Assembly (NCBI GenBank): GCA_946402065.1
Contig: CAMIVR010000032.1
Coordinates: forward strand, 1-40,619
Length of the DNA stretch: 40,619 nt
Source of the DNA: an uncultured Brevibacillus sp.
GTDB taxonomy: Bacteria > Bacillota > Bacilli > Brevibacillales > Brevibacillaceae
Direction of reading: 5' to 3'
Part shown: in pieces, positions 14,976 through 23,268 of the stretch
Layout of the letters: every line of letters starts with the position of its first letter
Numbering within the stretch: position 1 is the first letter of the stretch
Notes under the pieces: model-generated
Databases searched by the model: none
Told to the model about the DNA's origin: nothing
What the model saw: only the letters and a program-made list of their open reading frames with translations
Made by a program: the position numbers and the translations under genes

Positions 14976-16193
14976 TTATACGGCTGTTTCGAGCGATTTC
15001 TTTTCCCAGGCGGCTAACGTCGTATCCTTGGGCAGGAAGAAGGCGAGCAAGCCGATCAACGGCAAATAGGAGCAGAGCGACATGACAAACGGCAGACCCT
15101 GCAAATCAGCCAAGCGACCGAGGACGGACGCACCGATTCCACCCATGCCGAACGCAAAACCGACGATGAGTCCCGAGACTGTGCCGATTCGTCCGGGCAT
15201 GATTTGCTGGGCGTAGACGACGGCGACAGAGAAGCTGGAGAGCAGAATCAGACCGTCGAGAAACACGATCGGATATGCCCACAAGCCCTGTACATGGGGA
15301 ACGAGCATGGTCAGCGGGAATGCCCCGAGCATGGAGAGAAGGAGCATCGTCCGTTGGCCGAAGCGGTCGGCAAGCGGTCCTCCTGCCATCGTTCCGATCG
15401 CTCCCGCCAGCAGAAAGAGAAACGTGTAGATTTGGGCGTCGTAAATGGGAATGTGGTGGACATCAATCAAATAGAGCGGATAAAAGCTCTGGTAGCCCGC
15501 ATGCAGCCAGGAGCGTACGGTGACAATCAACACGAGCAGCCCCAAGGCGATATACCGTCTGTTTTTATGGGTCAGCCCAGTCGCTTCTGGCCGCAATTTT
15601 TGTTTTTTCTGCGTCCCTTTATACCATCTGGAAACGTAAATCAGCACGACGATAGCCAGGGCAGCGGCGATCGTGAACCAGGCGGCACTCCCTTGGCCGA
15701 ACTGGACAAACACATAAGCAGTCATGAGTGGAGCCAATGCTTGACCGCCGTTGCCGCCGACCTGGTAAATCGATTGCGCCAGGCCTTTGCGATCCCCTGA
15801 GGCCAAGTGCGCGACCCGCGAGCCTTCGGGATGAAAAATCGCCGACCCGATTCCGACCAGGGCGACAGAGCACAAGACAAATGCGTAGTGGGTGGAAAAA
15901 GCAATCCCTAGCATGCCGATGCCCGAGAACAACATTCCGAGCGGCAGCATGTAGGGACGAGGCTTGCGGTCCGTAAAGTAGCCGATAAAGGGCTGCAACA
16001 CGGAGGCGGTCATATTGATGACGAATAAAATAAGTCCCAATTGGAAGTACGATAAGGCCAAATTGCTCTTGAGAATGGGCAGTACCGCGGGAATCACTGC
16101 TTGCAAGCTGTCATTTAGCAAATGGACGATGCTTATCGAGAACAGGATACGGTACAAGGTTGGATTAGCTGTTGACAACGAAATCATCTCCAC
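14976..16193 (-). CDS. MFS transporter, fosmidomycin-resistance (Fsr) type
   Basis: This 405-residue major facilitator protein has about 12 hydrophobic segments. The N terminus (ILFSISIVHLLNDSLQAVIP) and VALVGIGSAIFHPEGSRVAH with YQVGGNGGQALAPL are hallmarks of the Fsr (YfnC/fosmidomycin resistance) subfamily, where the FHPE motif replaces the usual segment after TM4. It probably exports a small toxic or metabolic compound by proton antiport; the natural substrate is unknown. The start is unsure: GTG 16193 and ATG 16187 lie next to a GTGGAG sequence that would better serve the TTG at 16178. Confidence 0.88.
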   Translation of the reverse strand: MEMISLSTANPTLYRILFSISIVHLLNDSLQAVIPAVLPILKSNLALSYFQLGLILFVINMTASVLQPFIGYFTDRKPRPYMLPLGMLFSGIGMLGIAFSTHYAFVLCSVALVGIGSAIFHPEGSRVAHLASGDRKGLAQSIYQVGGNGGQALAPLMTAYVFVQFGQGSAAWFTIAAALAIVVLIYVSRWYKGTQKKQKLRPEATGLTHKNRRYIALGLLVLIVTVRSWLHAGYQSFYPLYLIDVHHIPIYDAQIYTFLFLLAGAIGTMAGGPLADRFGQRTMLLLSMLGAFPLTMLVPHVQGLWAYPIVFLDGLILLSSFSVAVVYAQQIMPGRIGTVSGLIVGFAFGMGGIGASVLGRLADLQGLPFVMSLCSYLPLIGLLAFFLPKDTTLAAWEKKSLETAV

Positions 16194-16358
16194 TTCGAAT
16201 GAATATTCACATTGTAACAGCGATAGCTGGATTCGTCAGTAAATTTTGCAGGCAAAACTTTTTTCGACGTTTTTCTTGCGCCGATGCGGCACCTGACGTA
16301 TGAGCCGGCATTTCCTGAAACACACTATACAGATTCCAAGCAAAAAGGGGGGATAGGT

Positions 16359-16496
16359 GTGGAAAAGCGCTCGAACGATGTCAACGGCAAACAGGAAAGC
16401 CATGTGCGCCAAGGTGGTGACGCGCATCGCTCCACGCAAAAGGAGAAGGAAGGCCCGGTGCAAGGCTTTAGTCAAGCACCCAGGAACCTGCAATAA
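16359..16496 (+). CDS. small hydrophilic spore-type protein
   Basis: This is a 45-residue frame, too short for routine gene finders. It has a very strong ribosome binding site (AAGGGGGGAT, 16345-16354) ahead of a GTG start and a clear terminator 32 bp after its stop. The product (MEKRSNDVNGKQESHVRQGG ... SQAPRNLQ) has no hydrophobic core and is rich in Gln, Asn, Lys, Arg and Gly, a composition like minor small acid-soluble spore proteins. That resemblance is compositional only; I do not recognise a family motif. It stands alone between the Fsr-like exporter and the LCP gene. Confidence 0.5.
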   Translation: MEKRSNDVNGKQESHVRQGGDAHRSTQKEKEGPVQGFSQAPRNLQ

Positions 16497-16527
16497 TCAG
16501 GTGTGCGCCACGGTTGTGTATCGTTCC

Positions 16528-16566
16528 AAAACCCTTTCCAGACAGCAGCATTGGGGAGGGTTTTTT
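16528..16566 (+). terminator. intrinsic terminator
   Basis: AAAACCCTTTCC (16528-16539) pairs with GGGGAGGGTTTT (two G-U pairs), ending in a TTTTTT run. It ends the small gene at 16359. From here to 16850 (about 285 bp) I see only a possible -10-like TAAAAT at 16610-16615 and no convincing gene. Confidence 0.8.
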
Positions 16567-16850
16567 CAATTAGAGGAACATTTTTCTACAAAACCGGACA
16601 GCGTTATGGTAAAATATTGTACAGAGTTTTACCTGCGCACAAATTTTTGGAGCATCTTGTCGAATCAAAATTTCTGTCTAATTCATGCGAAACGAGTCCA
16701 CAGGTACAGGAGGATTTTGCGAAAATCCACAGAGCGAAGGGAATCGAATGTTGCAAAAGCCTTACAGATGAAGCTACGGAAGGCGTGCACAAGGAAATGC
16801 AGTGAAGGTGTAACAGCAGACAGATCTCCCTCAAAAAGGAGTTTGATTAC

Positions 16851-18293
16851 ATGCAACAATCGGTAGCAAGAAATCGTATCTCTCCCAATGAAAAACCGCC
16901 TCAGCCAACCCGCAAGACCAAAAAAGTCAAAAAACGGAACTGGAAGCGGTTTTTTACGTTATTGGTTCTCTTTTTGCTGCTGGTCGGTGGTGGAATCGCA
17001 GGAGCTGTGTACTGGAAAGTAGATCATGCGCTCAATGAAGCGAGCAACGAGACGGTAGATGGCGTTAACACGATCATCGATCCGACGGTTGATGCGACGT
17101 ACAATCCGCAGAAGCCGATTTCGCTGGTCTTGCTCGGTTTCGATGCCCGTCCCGAGACAGGCTCATTGAATTCGGATGTAATGATGGTCGCCGTGTTGAA
17201 TCCGGCTACGAAAAAAGTCACGATGGTTTCCATTCCGCGCGATACGCGTGTGAAAATTCCGGGTTACTCGGGTTATCAGAAAATTAACGCAGTCTTCGCC
17301 AATGGGGAGGCGGAGAAGCGGCAAGCGGAACGCAAAGGCAAAACGCCGACGGAAAACGGCTTTACGCTCACGAAAAAAACGCTGGAAGACGTTTTGGGCA
17401 TACCGATCCAGCACTATGTAGAAGTCGACTTTGCAGGCTTCAAAGCAGTAATCGACGAAGTCGGCGGGGTTCAAGTGAATGTCGATCGCAGACTCGTATA
17501 CGATGATCCAACGGATAATACGCACATCAATCTGAAAGAAGGCGTGCAGCTGTTAAATGGCGAACAAGCACTCGGATATGTTCGCCACCGTCACGACAAC
17601 CGCGGCGAAAAGTACTACTCCAGCGATTTTGACCGCAATCGCAGACAGCAGGAAGTCATCAAGGCAGTTGTCGACAAATTAACCTCGATTGATGGTATGA
17701 CCAAGGTGTTCAACATTATCGACATCGCCGGTCAGCACATTCGGACGGACTTGTCTACGGAGAAAATCAAAGGGATTGCCTTTGACTTCAAGGAGTTCAA
17801 GTCGAGCAACATCGAAAATCTGGACAACGGCGCATTCTGGAAATCGAATGGCGAGGTTGGCTTTACATATCTTCCCAAAGAAAAACTTGATGAAATCCGC
17901 ACGACCCTGCAGTCGGAAATGGGCGTAGATACGAGCAAGCTGGCCAAGCTAAACGATTCGCCGATCTACCCGGGCGATGTGGCAGCAGGTGTGACCACGA
18001 AGAAAGCAACAAAACCGGCAGTGAAGGCAGAACCCGTAGAAAAGGCGTCATCTGCCCAAACTACTCAAGCGGAGGAGCAAAAAGTGCTTCCGCCACCAGA
18101 CATCGTAGCTCCCGACGGTGCTCAATCTCCGGGAACCGACTCTTCCAATGGACATCCGGACCCGAATGCAGGGGGCAGCGAACAGATGCAGCCGCCACCA
18201 GACATTGTGCCTCCAACAAACCCGCCACCGTCATCTGCTGAACAGTCTTCAGCAGGGGGACAGGTACGGACGCAAGATCAGAACAATTTATAA
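16851..18293 (+). CDS. LytR-CpsA-Psr (LCP) family cell-wall glycopolymer ligase
   Basis: This 480-residue protein has a basic cytosolic N terminus, one membrane segment (about 30-52; FFTLLVLFLLLVGGGIAGAV) and an extracellular LCP domain (about 80-320). Family motifs are LLGFDARPETGSLNSDVMMV, SIPRDTRVKIPGYSGYQKIN, YVEVDFAGFKAVIDEVGGV and GYVRHRHDNRGEKYYSSDFDR, including the Asp/Arg residues that bind the polyprenyl-pyrophosphate head. These enzymes attach teichoic acids or other polymers to peptidoglycan. The last about 90 residues are a Pro/Ala/Ser/Gln-rich tail that probably crosses the wall. ATG 16851 follows AAAGGAG with a long spacer. It is monocistronic. Confidence 0.93.
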   Translation: MQQSVARNRISPNEKPPQPTRKTKKVKKRNWKRFFTLLVLFLLLVGGGIAGAVYWKVDHALNEASNETVDGVNTIIDPTVDATYNPQKPISLVLLGFDARPETGSLNSDVMMVAVLNPATKKVTMVSIPRDTRVKIPGYSGYQKINAVFANGEAEKRQAERKGKTPTENGFTLTKKTLEDVLGIPIQHYVEVDFAGFKAVIDEVGGVQVNVDRRLVYDDPTDNTHINLKEGVQLLNGEQALGYVRHRHDNRGEKYYSSDFDRNRRQQEVIKAVVDKLTSIDGMTKVFNIIDIAGQHIRTDLSTEKIKGIAFDFKEFKSSNIENLDNGAFWKSNGEVGFTYLPKEKLDEIRTTLQSEMGVDTSKLAKLNDSPIYPGDVAAGVTTKKATKPAVKAEPVEKASSAQTTQAEEQKVLPPPDIVAPDGAQSPGTDSSNGHPDPNAGGSEQMQPPPDIVPPTNPPPSSAEQSSAGGQVRTQDQNNL

Positions 18294-18303
18294 CGATATG
18301 ATC

Positions 18304-18343
18304 GCCACCCGCTGAGCACTGACGGGTGGCTTGTTTTTTTTTT
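18304..18343 (+). terminator. intrinsic terminator after the LCP gene
   Basis: GCCACCCG (18304-18311) pairs with CGGGTGGC (18323-18330), followed by TTG and a run of ten T. Confidence 0.92.
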
Positions 18344-18433
18344 GACAGAACCGCTGAACGTTTGGGCAAACTAATTCGTATTACGCACGAAGCGCAACAA
18401 AATTGTTGAATATGAAAAGGAAGGTGCATGCAT

Positions 18434-18754
18434 ATGATGATTGTGACGACCGAGAATGTCCCTGAGCATAAGGTCATAGAAGTAAAAGGAGCGGTTTTTG
18501 GGTTGACTGTGCGCGCAAGAGGCATTGGCAAAGATATAGCAGCAGCGTTAAAAGGGCTTGTCGGCGGAGAAATTCACCAGTATACGGAAATGCTAGAGGA
18601 TGCCCGCAAGCAATCGCTTGACCGGATGGTTAAAAATGCACAGGCGATGGGGGCGAATGCGATTGTCATGGTGCGCTTCGACTCGGGGGAAGTCGGGCAG
18701 AACATGAGTGAGATCGTCGCGTACGGGACGGCGGTTGTCATTGAAAAAGGGTAG
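18434..18754 (+). CDS. YbjQ/UPF0145 family protein
   Basis: This protein of about 106 residues belongs to the YbjQ (DUF74, putative heavy-metal-binding) family, which forms pentameric rings. Typical features are MIVTTENVPEHKVIEVKGAV at the N terminus, a glycine-rich middle (LKGLVGGEIHQYTEMLEDAR) and GANAIVMVRFDSGEV...EIVAYGTAVVIEK at the C terminus. Its cellular role is unknown. Three ATGs are in phase (18428, 18434, 18437); 18434 has the best distance to AAGGAAGG. The next gene begins at the base after its stop, so the two are cotranscribed. Confidence 0.88.
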   Translation: MMIVTTENVPEHKVIEVKGAVFGLTVRARGIGKDIAAALKGLVGGEIHQYTEMLEDARKQSLDRMVKNAQAMGANAIVMVRFDSGEVGQNMSEIVAYGTAVVIEKG

Positions 18755-18979
18755 GTGAAGACTTTCATCCTGCTGTACTGCTGCTTTCAAGCGCTGTTCT
18801 TCCTCAGCATCTTGCTGGTATCCCGACGGAAGGACCGGCGATTGCAGCAAGGGCATGGCACGCGTGTACCGCCCGGCTTCATCAAGACGAAAGAAGTTAC
18901 GTTCGACCCGACGACGGGCAAGCGCTTCACCGTGTACGATCATCCCGAAACCGGTGACAGGTTTTATCTCGAGGAGTAA
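18755..18979 (+). CDS. small single-pass membrane protein, unknown
   Basis: This 74-residue frame starts with GTG directly after the YbjQ stop, with AAAAGGG as a possible binding site. Residues about 2-20 are hydrophobic (TFILLYCCFQALFFLSILLV), followed by basic residues and a soluble tail with TFDPTTGKRFTVYDHPETGD. The layout predicts a membrane anchor with a cytosolic tail. Tight linkage with ybjQ suggests a related role. Family not recognised. Confidence 0.65.
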   Translation: MKTFILLYCCFQALFFLSILLVSRRKDRRLQQGHGTRVPPGFIKTKEVTFDPTTGKRFTVYDHPETGDRFYLEE

Positions 18980-18984
18980 GCGCC

Positions 18985-19019
18985 GGCGCAGCCGCATTGG
19001 AGTCTGGTGCGGTTGCGCC
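18985..19019 (+). terminator. hairpin after the YbjQ operon
   Basis: GGCGCAGCCGCA (18985-18996) and TGCGGTTGCGCC (19008-19019) form a 12-bp stem with one G-U pair, 5 bp after the stop. There is no clean T-run, so its efficiency as a terminator is uncertain. Confidence 0.6.
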
Positions 19020-19056
19020 CGTATATCGGAAAATCTTTATTGGTAAAATAAATCGG

Positions 19057-19084
19057 TTTGCAAATACGAAAAACATGGTAAAAT
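19057..19084 (+). promoter_or_regulatory. possible SigA promoter for the 19162 gene
   Basis: TTTGCA (19057-19062) and TAAAAT (19079-19084) are separated by 16 bp in an A/T-rich stretch about 80 bp upstream of the start. Confidence 0.4.
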
Positions 19085-19161
19085 AATAATAATATGCTAA
19101 TAAGACAGATACTTCTGATAATTGACGGGAGGCATCTTTCGGAAAAAGGGGAGGGATTGGA

Positions 19162-19470
19162 ATGGTGCTTTTTTTGGTCAATACGTTTTTGGTGATCTTA
19201 TTCATTTACTTACTAAGTCGTCAACCAGAAGAAGAAATCGTCTACGATGAGGATTTTTTTCTCCAAAACCCTTCTGCATTGGAAGAATACCAGCAAATGC
19301 CGATCCACTTTCAACAAGCTTTTTTTCATAAGCATCGGGAATGGATCAAGGACAAATACATGCAGGGCGAGAGCTACGTGTTAGGATATTGTCCGAATAA
19401 AGATGTTCGAAGAGCATGGCTGGCTGAATTTTTGGACCACAAAAATGTCAATCACATGACCCCTTCTTGA
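19162..19470 (+). CDS. small membrane-anchored protein, unknown
   Basis: This 102-residue protein has an N-terminal membrane segment (VLFLVNTFLVILFIYLLS, residues 2-19) and an acidic then aromatic cytosolic or extracellular domain. A GGGAGGGA site precedes the ATG at good spacing. Its last codons and stop lie inside a terminator hairpin (19459-19479). I do not recognise the family. It is separated from the APH-like gene by that terminator. Confidence 0.65.
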   Translation: MVLFLVNTFLVILFIYLLSRQPEEEIVYDEDFFLQNPSALEEYQQMPIHFQQAFFHKHREWIKDKYMQGESYVLGYCPNKDVRRAWLAEFLDHKNVNHMTPS

Positions 19471-19487
19471 AGAAGGGGTTTCGCTTT
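19459..19487 (+). terminator. intrinsic terminator spanning a stop codon
   Basis: ACCCCTTCT (19459-19467) and AGAAGGGGT (19471-19479) pair with the TGA stop codon as the 3-nt loop, followed by TTCGCTTT. The coding end and the terminator overlap completely. Confidence 0.75.
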
Positions 19488-19502
19488 GGACAGGAGGATT
19501 CT

Positions 19503-20375
19503 ATGGATTTTCGTGCAAAAATTGTACAGCATCTGCCGCAGCTTGCGATCACGACGTACCGCGAAGTCAGCGGCTGGGACAATGTCGCCTGTATCGTCAA
19601 CGAGCAGATGGTCTTTCGCTTTCCGACGACAGTGGAAAACCGCTTGCCAATCGTTGCGGAAGGCAAATTGCTGGCGAGATTGCAGCCCATGCTCGCGATC
19701 GCTGTGCCGCAGTTTCAGTTTCTCTGCGAAGACGGTGAGGCAATCTGCAGTTACTATGAAATGGTCAAGGGCGAACCACTGACCCCCGATTTGCTGCACG
19801 CCTTACCTGTCGGGGAACAAGAGCAGACGGCAAAAGCAATCGCTGCCTTTATGACAGCTATGCACCAGTTGACGCCTGACGGCGATGCGTTTCGGCGTGA
19901 ACATGATGAGTGCTACTGGCAAAGTCATCTGGATGAAGTCGAGGAGCACATTTATCCATTGCTGACTGCCGCCGAACGGGTGCGTGTAGCTGAGTTCTTT
20001 CAAGGGCTGCTGGAGCAGGTGCGCAGACCGGATGTCGCCAAGGCGATATTGCACGGTGACATCAGCCCGTCCCATCTTCTGTACGACAAAGAGCGTCATC
20101 GGCTGAACGGAGTCATCGACTTTGGCGATGCGGCCATCGGCGACCCGGCCTATGAATTTTATCGCCTGTACGATGAGTACGGTGCAGATTTTGCCCGCAA
20201 GGTGTATCGATATTACCCGCTTTTTGCCGCTGACAGCGGATTTTATACGCGGATGGCTCAGTATTACAGCAAGCATCCGGTCTTTCATGAGCTGCTGTAT
20301 GCAATTGAGCTGCAGGATGGTGAAAAAATCGCAGCGGAGCGGGCGAAGATTGCCGCGCTTTTTGGGTATGAGTAA
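19503..20375 (+). CDS. aminoglycoside phosphotransferase (APH)-like kinase
   Basis: This 290-residue protein has the APH/choline-kinase fold. The catalytic loop is LHGDISPSHLLYD (near residue 185); the catalytic Asp is present but the usual following Asn (HGDxxxxN) is His. The metal-binding motif is VIDFGDAAIGDPAYE (near 205). Such genes are often annotated as antibiotic resistance, but most chromosomal members phosphorylate unknown metabolites, and nothing here indicates resistance. ATG 19503 follows CAGGAGG. The longer in-frame start at 19467 lies inside the upstream terminator. The next gene begins 72 bp downstream. Confidence 0.82.
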   Translation: MDFRAKIVQHLPQLAITTYREVSGWDNVACIVNEQMVFRFPTTVENRLPIVAEGKLLARLQPMLAIAVPQFQFLCEDGEAICSYYEMVKGEPLTPDLLHALPVGEQEQTAKAIAAFMTAMHQLTPDGDAFRREHDECYWQSHLDEVEEHIYPLLTAAERVRVAEFFQGLLEQVRRPDVAKAILHGDISPSHLLYDKERHRLNGVIDFGDAAIGDPAYEFYRLYDEYGADFARKVYRYYPLFAADSGFYTRMAQYYSKHPVFHELLYAIELQDGEKIAAERAKIAALFGYE

Positions 20376-20447
20376 TGGCGATGGCGGCAAGTATGATATA
20401 CTTTCTACGATGATGGCTGTTATTTGAACAAGCAAGGAGAAAAAAGG

Positions 20448-20924
20448 ATGCTGGAAGTACTTTTGAACAAGCTGGAAGAGCACTTGTCCGCACAAGGGGT
20501 GATCACCAATGTCATCTTGCGAACGGAGCGCTCGCTGCTCGATGATACGGAAACACATGAGGTAGAGCTGTTTTTTGCTTTGGACGAGGAAACAGATGGA
20601 CCGGTAGCAGCAATACATATTTTTCCGCTTTCTGATGATGGGCTGTACGAAGTGGAAGTCGAACTGGAGCGGGAAGCAGCCGCGGCTCATCACTTCGATG
20701 CTGCGGTATTCTGGGAGGAAGCGCGTAAGGTAGTACCGGACGTATCCCTGACGGAAAGGAAGCGCTATATTACCAGTGATCAACAGCCATTGGTGTCGGC
20801 GGCACTCGACTTTCACTTTGTCCTGCCTCTGCCAAAGGCCCGGGAGGAAGACGCCGTATTTGACGGGGCACTGGCAAAGCTGGCGAGAGATGTGCGGCAG
20901 CTCTTGCAAATTGTCCTGAAGTAG
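20448..20924 (+). CDS. hypothetical soluble protein
   Basis: This 158-residue protein shows alternating beta and helix patterns (THEVELFFALDEETDGPVAA, GLYEVEVELEREAAA) and an acidic composition, without signal peptide, membrane segment or known catalytic motif. ATG 20448 has AAGGAGA 8 bp upstream. It follows the APH-like gene and may share its transcript. I do not recognise the family. Confidence 0.65.
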   Translation: MLEVLLNKLEEHLSAQGVITNVILRTERSLLDDTETHEVELFFALDEETDGPVAAIHIFPLSDDGLYEVEVELEREAAAAHHFDAAVFWEEARKVVPDVSLTERKRYITSDQQPLVSAALDFHFVLPLPKAREEDAVFDGALAKLARDVRQLLQIVLK

Positions 20925-20999
20925 CTCCCTTTTTGCCAGAAGAAAAAAGGACGGGCTGAAAGCAGGACTTGCTCGCCGGATGGAGAAGTAAGTGGGAAA

Positions 21000-21017
21000 T
21001 GAATGAGTGTTCATTCG
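21000..21017. promoter_or_regulatory. FadR (TetR-family) operator
   Basis: TGAATGAGTGTTCATTCG matches the B. subtilis FadR (YsiA) box TGAATGA-N4-TCATTCA at 13 of 14 arm positions. FadR represses beta-oxidation genes until long-chain acyl-CoA binds it. The site ends 19 bp upstream of the start of the flavoenzyme gene, where it would block transcription. It also argues against starting that gene at ATG 21003, which lies inside the site. Confidence 0.75.
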
Positions 21018-21035
21018 ATGAGAGGGGGATTCTCA

Positions 21036-23039
21036 ATGACGCTCAATCACGTACTATCGCCGATTCGCCTGGCGGATCTTGTCTTGCCCAACCGGATCAT
21101 GATGGGTTCCATGCACGTCGGCTTGGAGAAGCTTGCGGGCGGCATTCAGCGGCTGGCTGATTTTTACGCCGAACGGGCCAAGGGCAAAGTCGGCTTGATC
21201 GTGACTGGCGGGATAGCTGTCACCCAGGAAGGCGGTTTTGGCCCGCAGTTCTGTGGAATTTACGACGACGCGCAGATCGAACAGCTGGCACCCATTACGG
21301 AGGCCGTGCACCGGGCTGGCGGGAGGATCGCTTTGCAGCTTTTTCACAGCGGCCGCTATGCGTACGAGGAACAGACGGGACATACCCCGCTTGCTCCGTC
21401 AGCACTGCGTGCGGCAATCAATTCGACGACTCCGCGAGCCATGACGGCCGAGGAAATCACGGAAACGATCCGTGCATTTGCCGCGGGAGCGAGACGGGCC
21501 CGTCAGGCGGGGTTCGATGCGGTAGAAATTATGGGCTCAGAGGGGTATCTGATCAATCAGTTTCTCTCGCCGGTAACCAATCAGCGCAATGACCAGTGGG
21601 GCGGCGACTTTCCGCGCAGAAGCCGGTTTGCCATCGAAGTGATGCGAGCGGTCCGCGCCGAGGTAGGAGCCGGGTATCCTGTCATTTTCCGCATGTCCGG
21701 GCTGGATCTGATGCCTGACAGCACGACGATGGAGGAAACGCTGCAATTCGCCCGATTCATCGAGCAAGCCGGAGCGGATGCCCTGAACATCGGGATTGGC
21801 TGGCATGAGTCCAAGGTTCCTACGATCGCGATGATGGTGCCGCGGGGCGCGTTTGCCTGGGTCGCCCAGCAAATCAAACAGGCTGTCTCCGTACCGGTGA
21901 TCGCCAGCAATCGCATCAACGACATGCGGCTTGCCGAGCAAATTCTGTCCGAAGGCATCAGCGACATGGTTTCCATGGCTCGGCCGTTTCTGGCCGACCC
22001 CGATATACTGGTGAAGAGCATGGACGGACGATTCGATCACGTCAACACCTGCATCGCCTGTAACCAGGCCTGTCTCGATCACATTTTTTCCGGCTTGGCA
22101 GCGTCCTGCCTGGTGAATCCGCAGGCTGGGAGAGAAAGCGAGCTGACGCTTGTTGCGGCAGCGGAGAGCAAAAAAATCGCTGTAGTGGGAGCAGGTCCCG
22201 CCGGCATGGAAGCGGCGCGTGTCCTGGCCAAGCGGGGGCACCGGGTCACGCTGTTTGAAAAGCAGGATCAGCTCGGCGGACAGTTGAACTTTGCCAGACA
22301 AGTTCCCGGCAAGCAGGAATTTGCCGAAACGATGCGCTACTACCGCGCAGAGCTGGCGCAGGCAGGCGTACACGTGCGCCTGGGGGAAGCGGCAACAGCC
22401 GACACGCTGCTGAAAGAAGGGTTTGCCGAAGTCGTTCTCGCGACGGGAGTGACGCCGCGGCTGCCGGAAATCAAGGGAATTGATCTGCCACACGTAGCAT
22501 CCTATGCGCAGGTGTTTTCCGGCGAGGTTCGCGTCGGCCGGCGTGTTGTCATGATCGGAGCGGGCGGCATCGCCTGTGATCTCGCGCATTACCTCGCTTC
22601 CAGTCGTGTGGTGGACGCATCGGTTATACGCTATTTGCAGGAGCATCGCATACTCGATGAACAGTCAAGTAAGACCGTAACGGCGAGCGGACGGCAGATT
22701 GCCATGCTTCGTAGGGGCAAGCATGTAGGGGCGGGCTTGGGCAAGACGACGCGCTGGGCAGTGCTTGCGCAACTAAAGCAGGCAGGTGTGCAAATGCTCA
22801 CGCAAATCGAGTATGGAGAGATCACACGCGAAGGTGTCTCCTATACCATCCAAGGGGAAAGGAAATTCCTCGCGGCCGATACCGTCATCATTGCGGCCGG
22901 CAGCGTGGCCAATCATCAGTTGGCCGACGAACTGGACGGACGACTGCCCGTCCACCTGATCGGCGGGGCCCGAGAGGCTGGCGAGCTTGATGCCAAGCGT
23001 GCGATTTTGGAAGGGGCATTGCTGGCGCGCAGCATGTAA
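21036..23039 (+). CDS. 2,4-dienoyl-CoA reductase-like NADH:flavin oxidoreductase (OYE + pyridine nucleotide-disulfide domains)
   Basis: This 667-residue iron-sulfur flavoprotein has three parts: an N-terminal old yellow enzyme FMN barrel (about 1-330; PIRLADLVLPNRIMMGSMHV), a 4Fe-4S cluster motif C339-x2-C342-x3-C346-x11-C358, and an FAD/NAD(P) module with GxGxxG sites at about 384 (VVGAGPAGMEAA) and about 500 (VMIGAGGIACD). The layout matches FadH of E. coli, which reduces double bonds of dienoyl-CoA during unsaturated fatty-acid oxidation; trimethylamine dehydrogenase and related reductases share it. The FadR box directly upstream favours the fatty-acid role. ATG 21036 follows GAGGGGGA. Confidence 0.88.
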   Translation: MTLNHVLSPIRLADLVLPNRIMMGSMHVGLEKLAGGIQRLADFYAERAKGKVGLIVTGGIAVTQEGGFGPQFCGIYDDAQIEQLAPITEAVHRAGGRIALQLFHSGRYAYEEQTGHTPLAPSALRAAINSTTPRAMTAEEITETIRAFAAGARRARQAGFDAVEIMGSEGYLINQFLSPVTNQRNDQWGGDFPRRSRFAIEVMRAVRAEVGAGYPVIFRMSGLDLMPDSTTMEETLQFARFIEQAGADALNIGIGWHESKVPTIAMMVPRGAFAWVAQQIKQAVSVPVIASNRINDMRLAEQILSEGISDMVSMARPFLADPDILVKSMDGRFDHVNTCIACNQACLDHIFSGLAASCLVNPQAGRESELTLVAAAESKKIAVVGAGPAGMEAARVLAKRGHRVTLFEKQDQLGGQLNFARQVPGKQEFAETMRYYRAELAQAGVHVRLGEAATADTLLKEGFAEVVLATGVTPRLPEIKGIDLPHVASYAQVFSGEVRVGRRVVMIGAGGIACDLAHYLASSRVVDASVIRYLQEHRILDEQSSKTVTASGRQIAMLRRGKHVGAGLGKTTRWAVLAQLKQAGVQMLTQIEYGEITREGVSYTIQGERKFLAADTVIIAAGSVANHQLADELDGRLPVHLIGGAREAGELDAKRAILEGALLARSM

Positions 23040-23268
23040 GGTGGCGCTTTTTCGTACCTTTCGGCAAGTTACCTTCGCTAAAGCAGCAAGGGTGAAAGCC
23101 GATAAGCCTGGTGTTCTAAATGAAAAGGAATTGACCCATTACCGGCGAATAAAAGTTGATGTCATCTTATAAGAGCTTTTGTCGAATGACTTCCTTTTCC
23201 TTTCCATTCGTTGCAAAATAAACGTAACATCGAACAATTCGGGAAATTCGGAGAGGTGGCAAAAAAGC

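Noticed and set aside
14976..16193. Acquired fosmidomycin resistance gene
   Set aside because: It is an Fsr-type transporter by family, but sits in ordinary chromosome without mobile elements and its substrate is unknown.
19503..20375. Antibiotic resistance gene
   Set aside because: The APH fold is present, but nothing ties it to a drug; chromosomal context and altered loop point to an unknown metabolic substrate.
19803..21014. Minus-strand frame of 403 codons across the APH-like and hypothetical genes
   Set aside because: It overlaps two plus-strand genes with good starts and ribosome binding sites and covers their boundary, as expected for a chance frame in GC-biased sequence.
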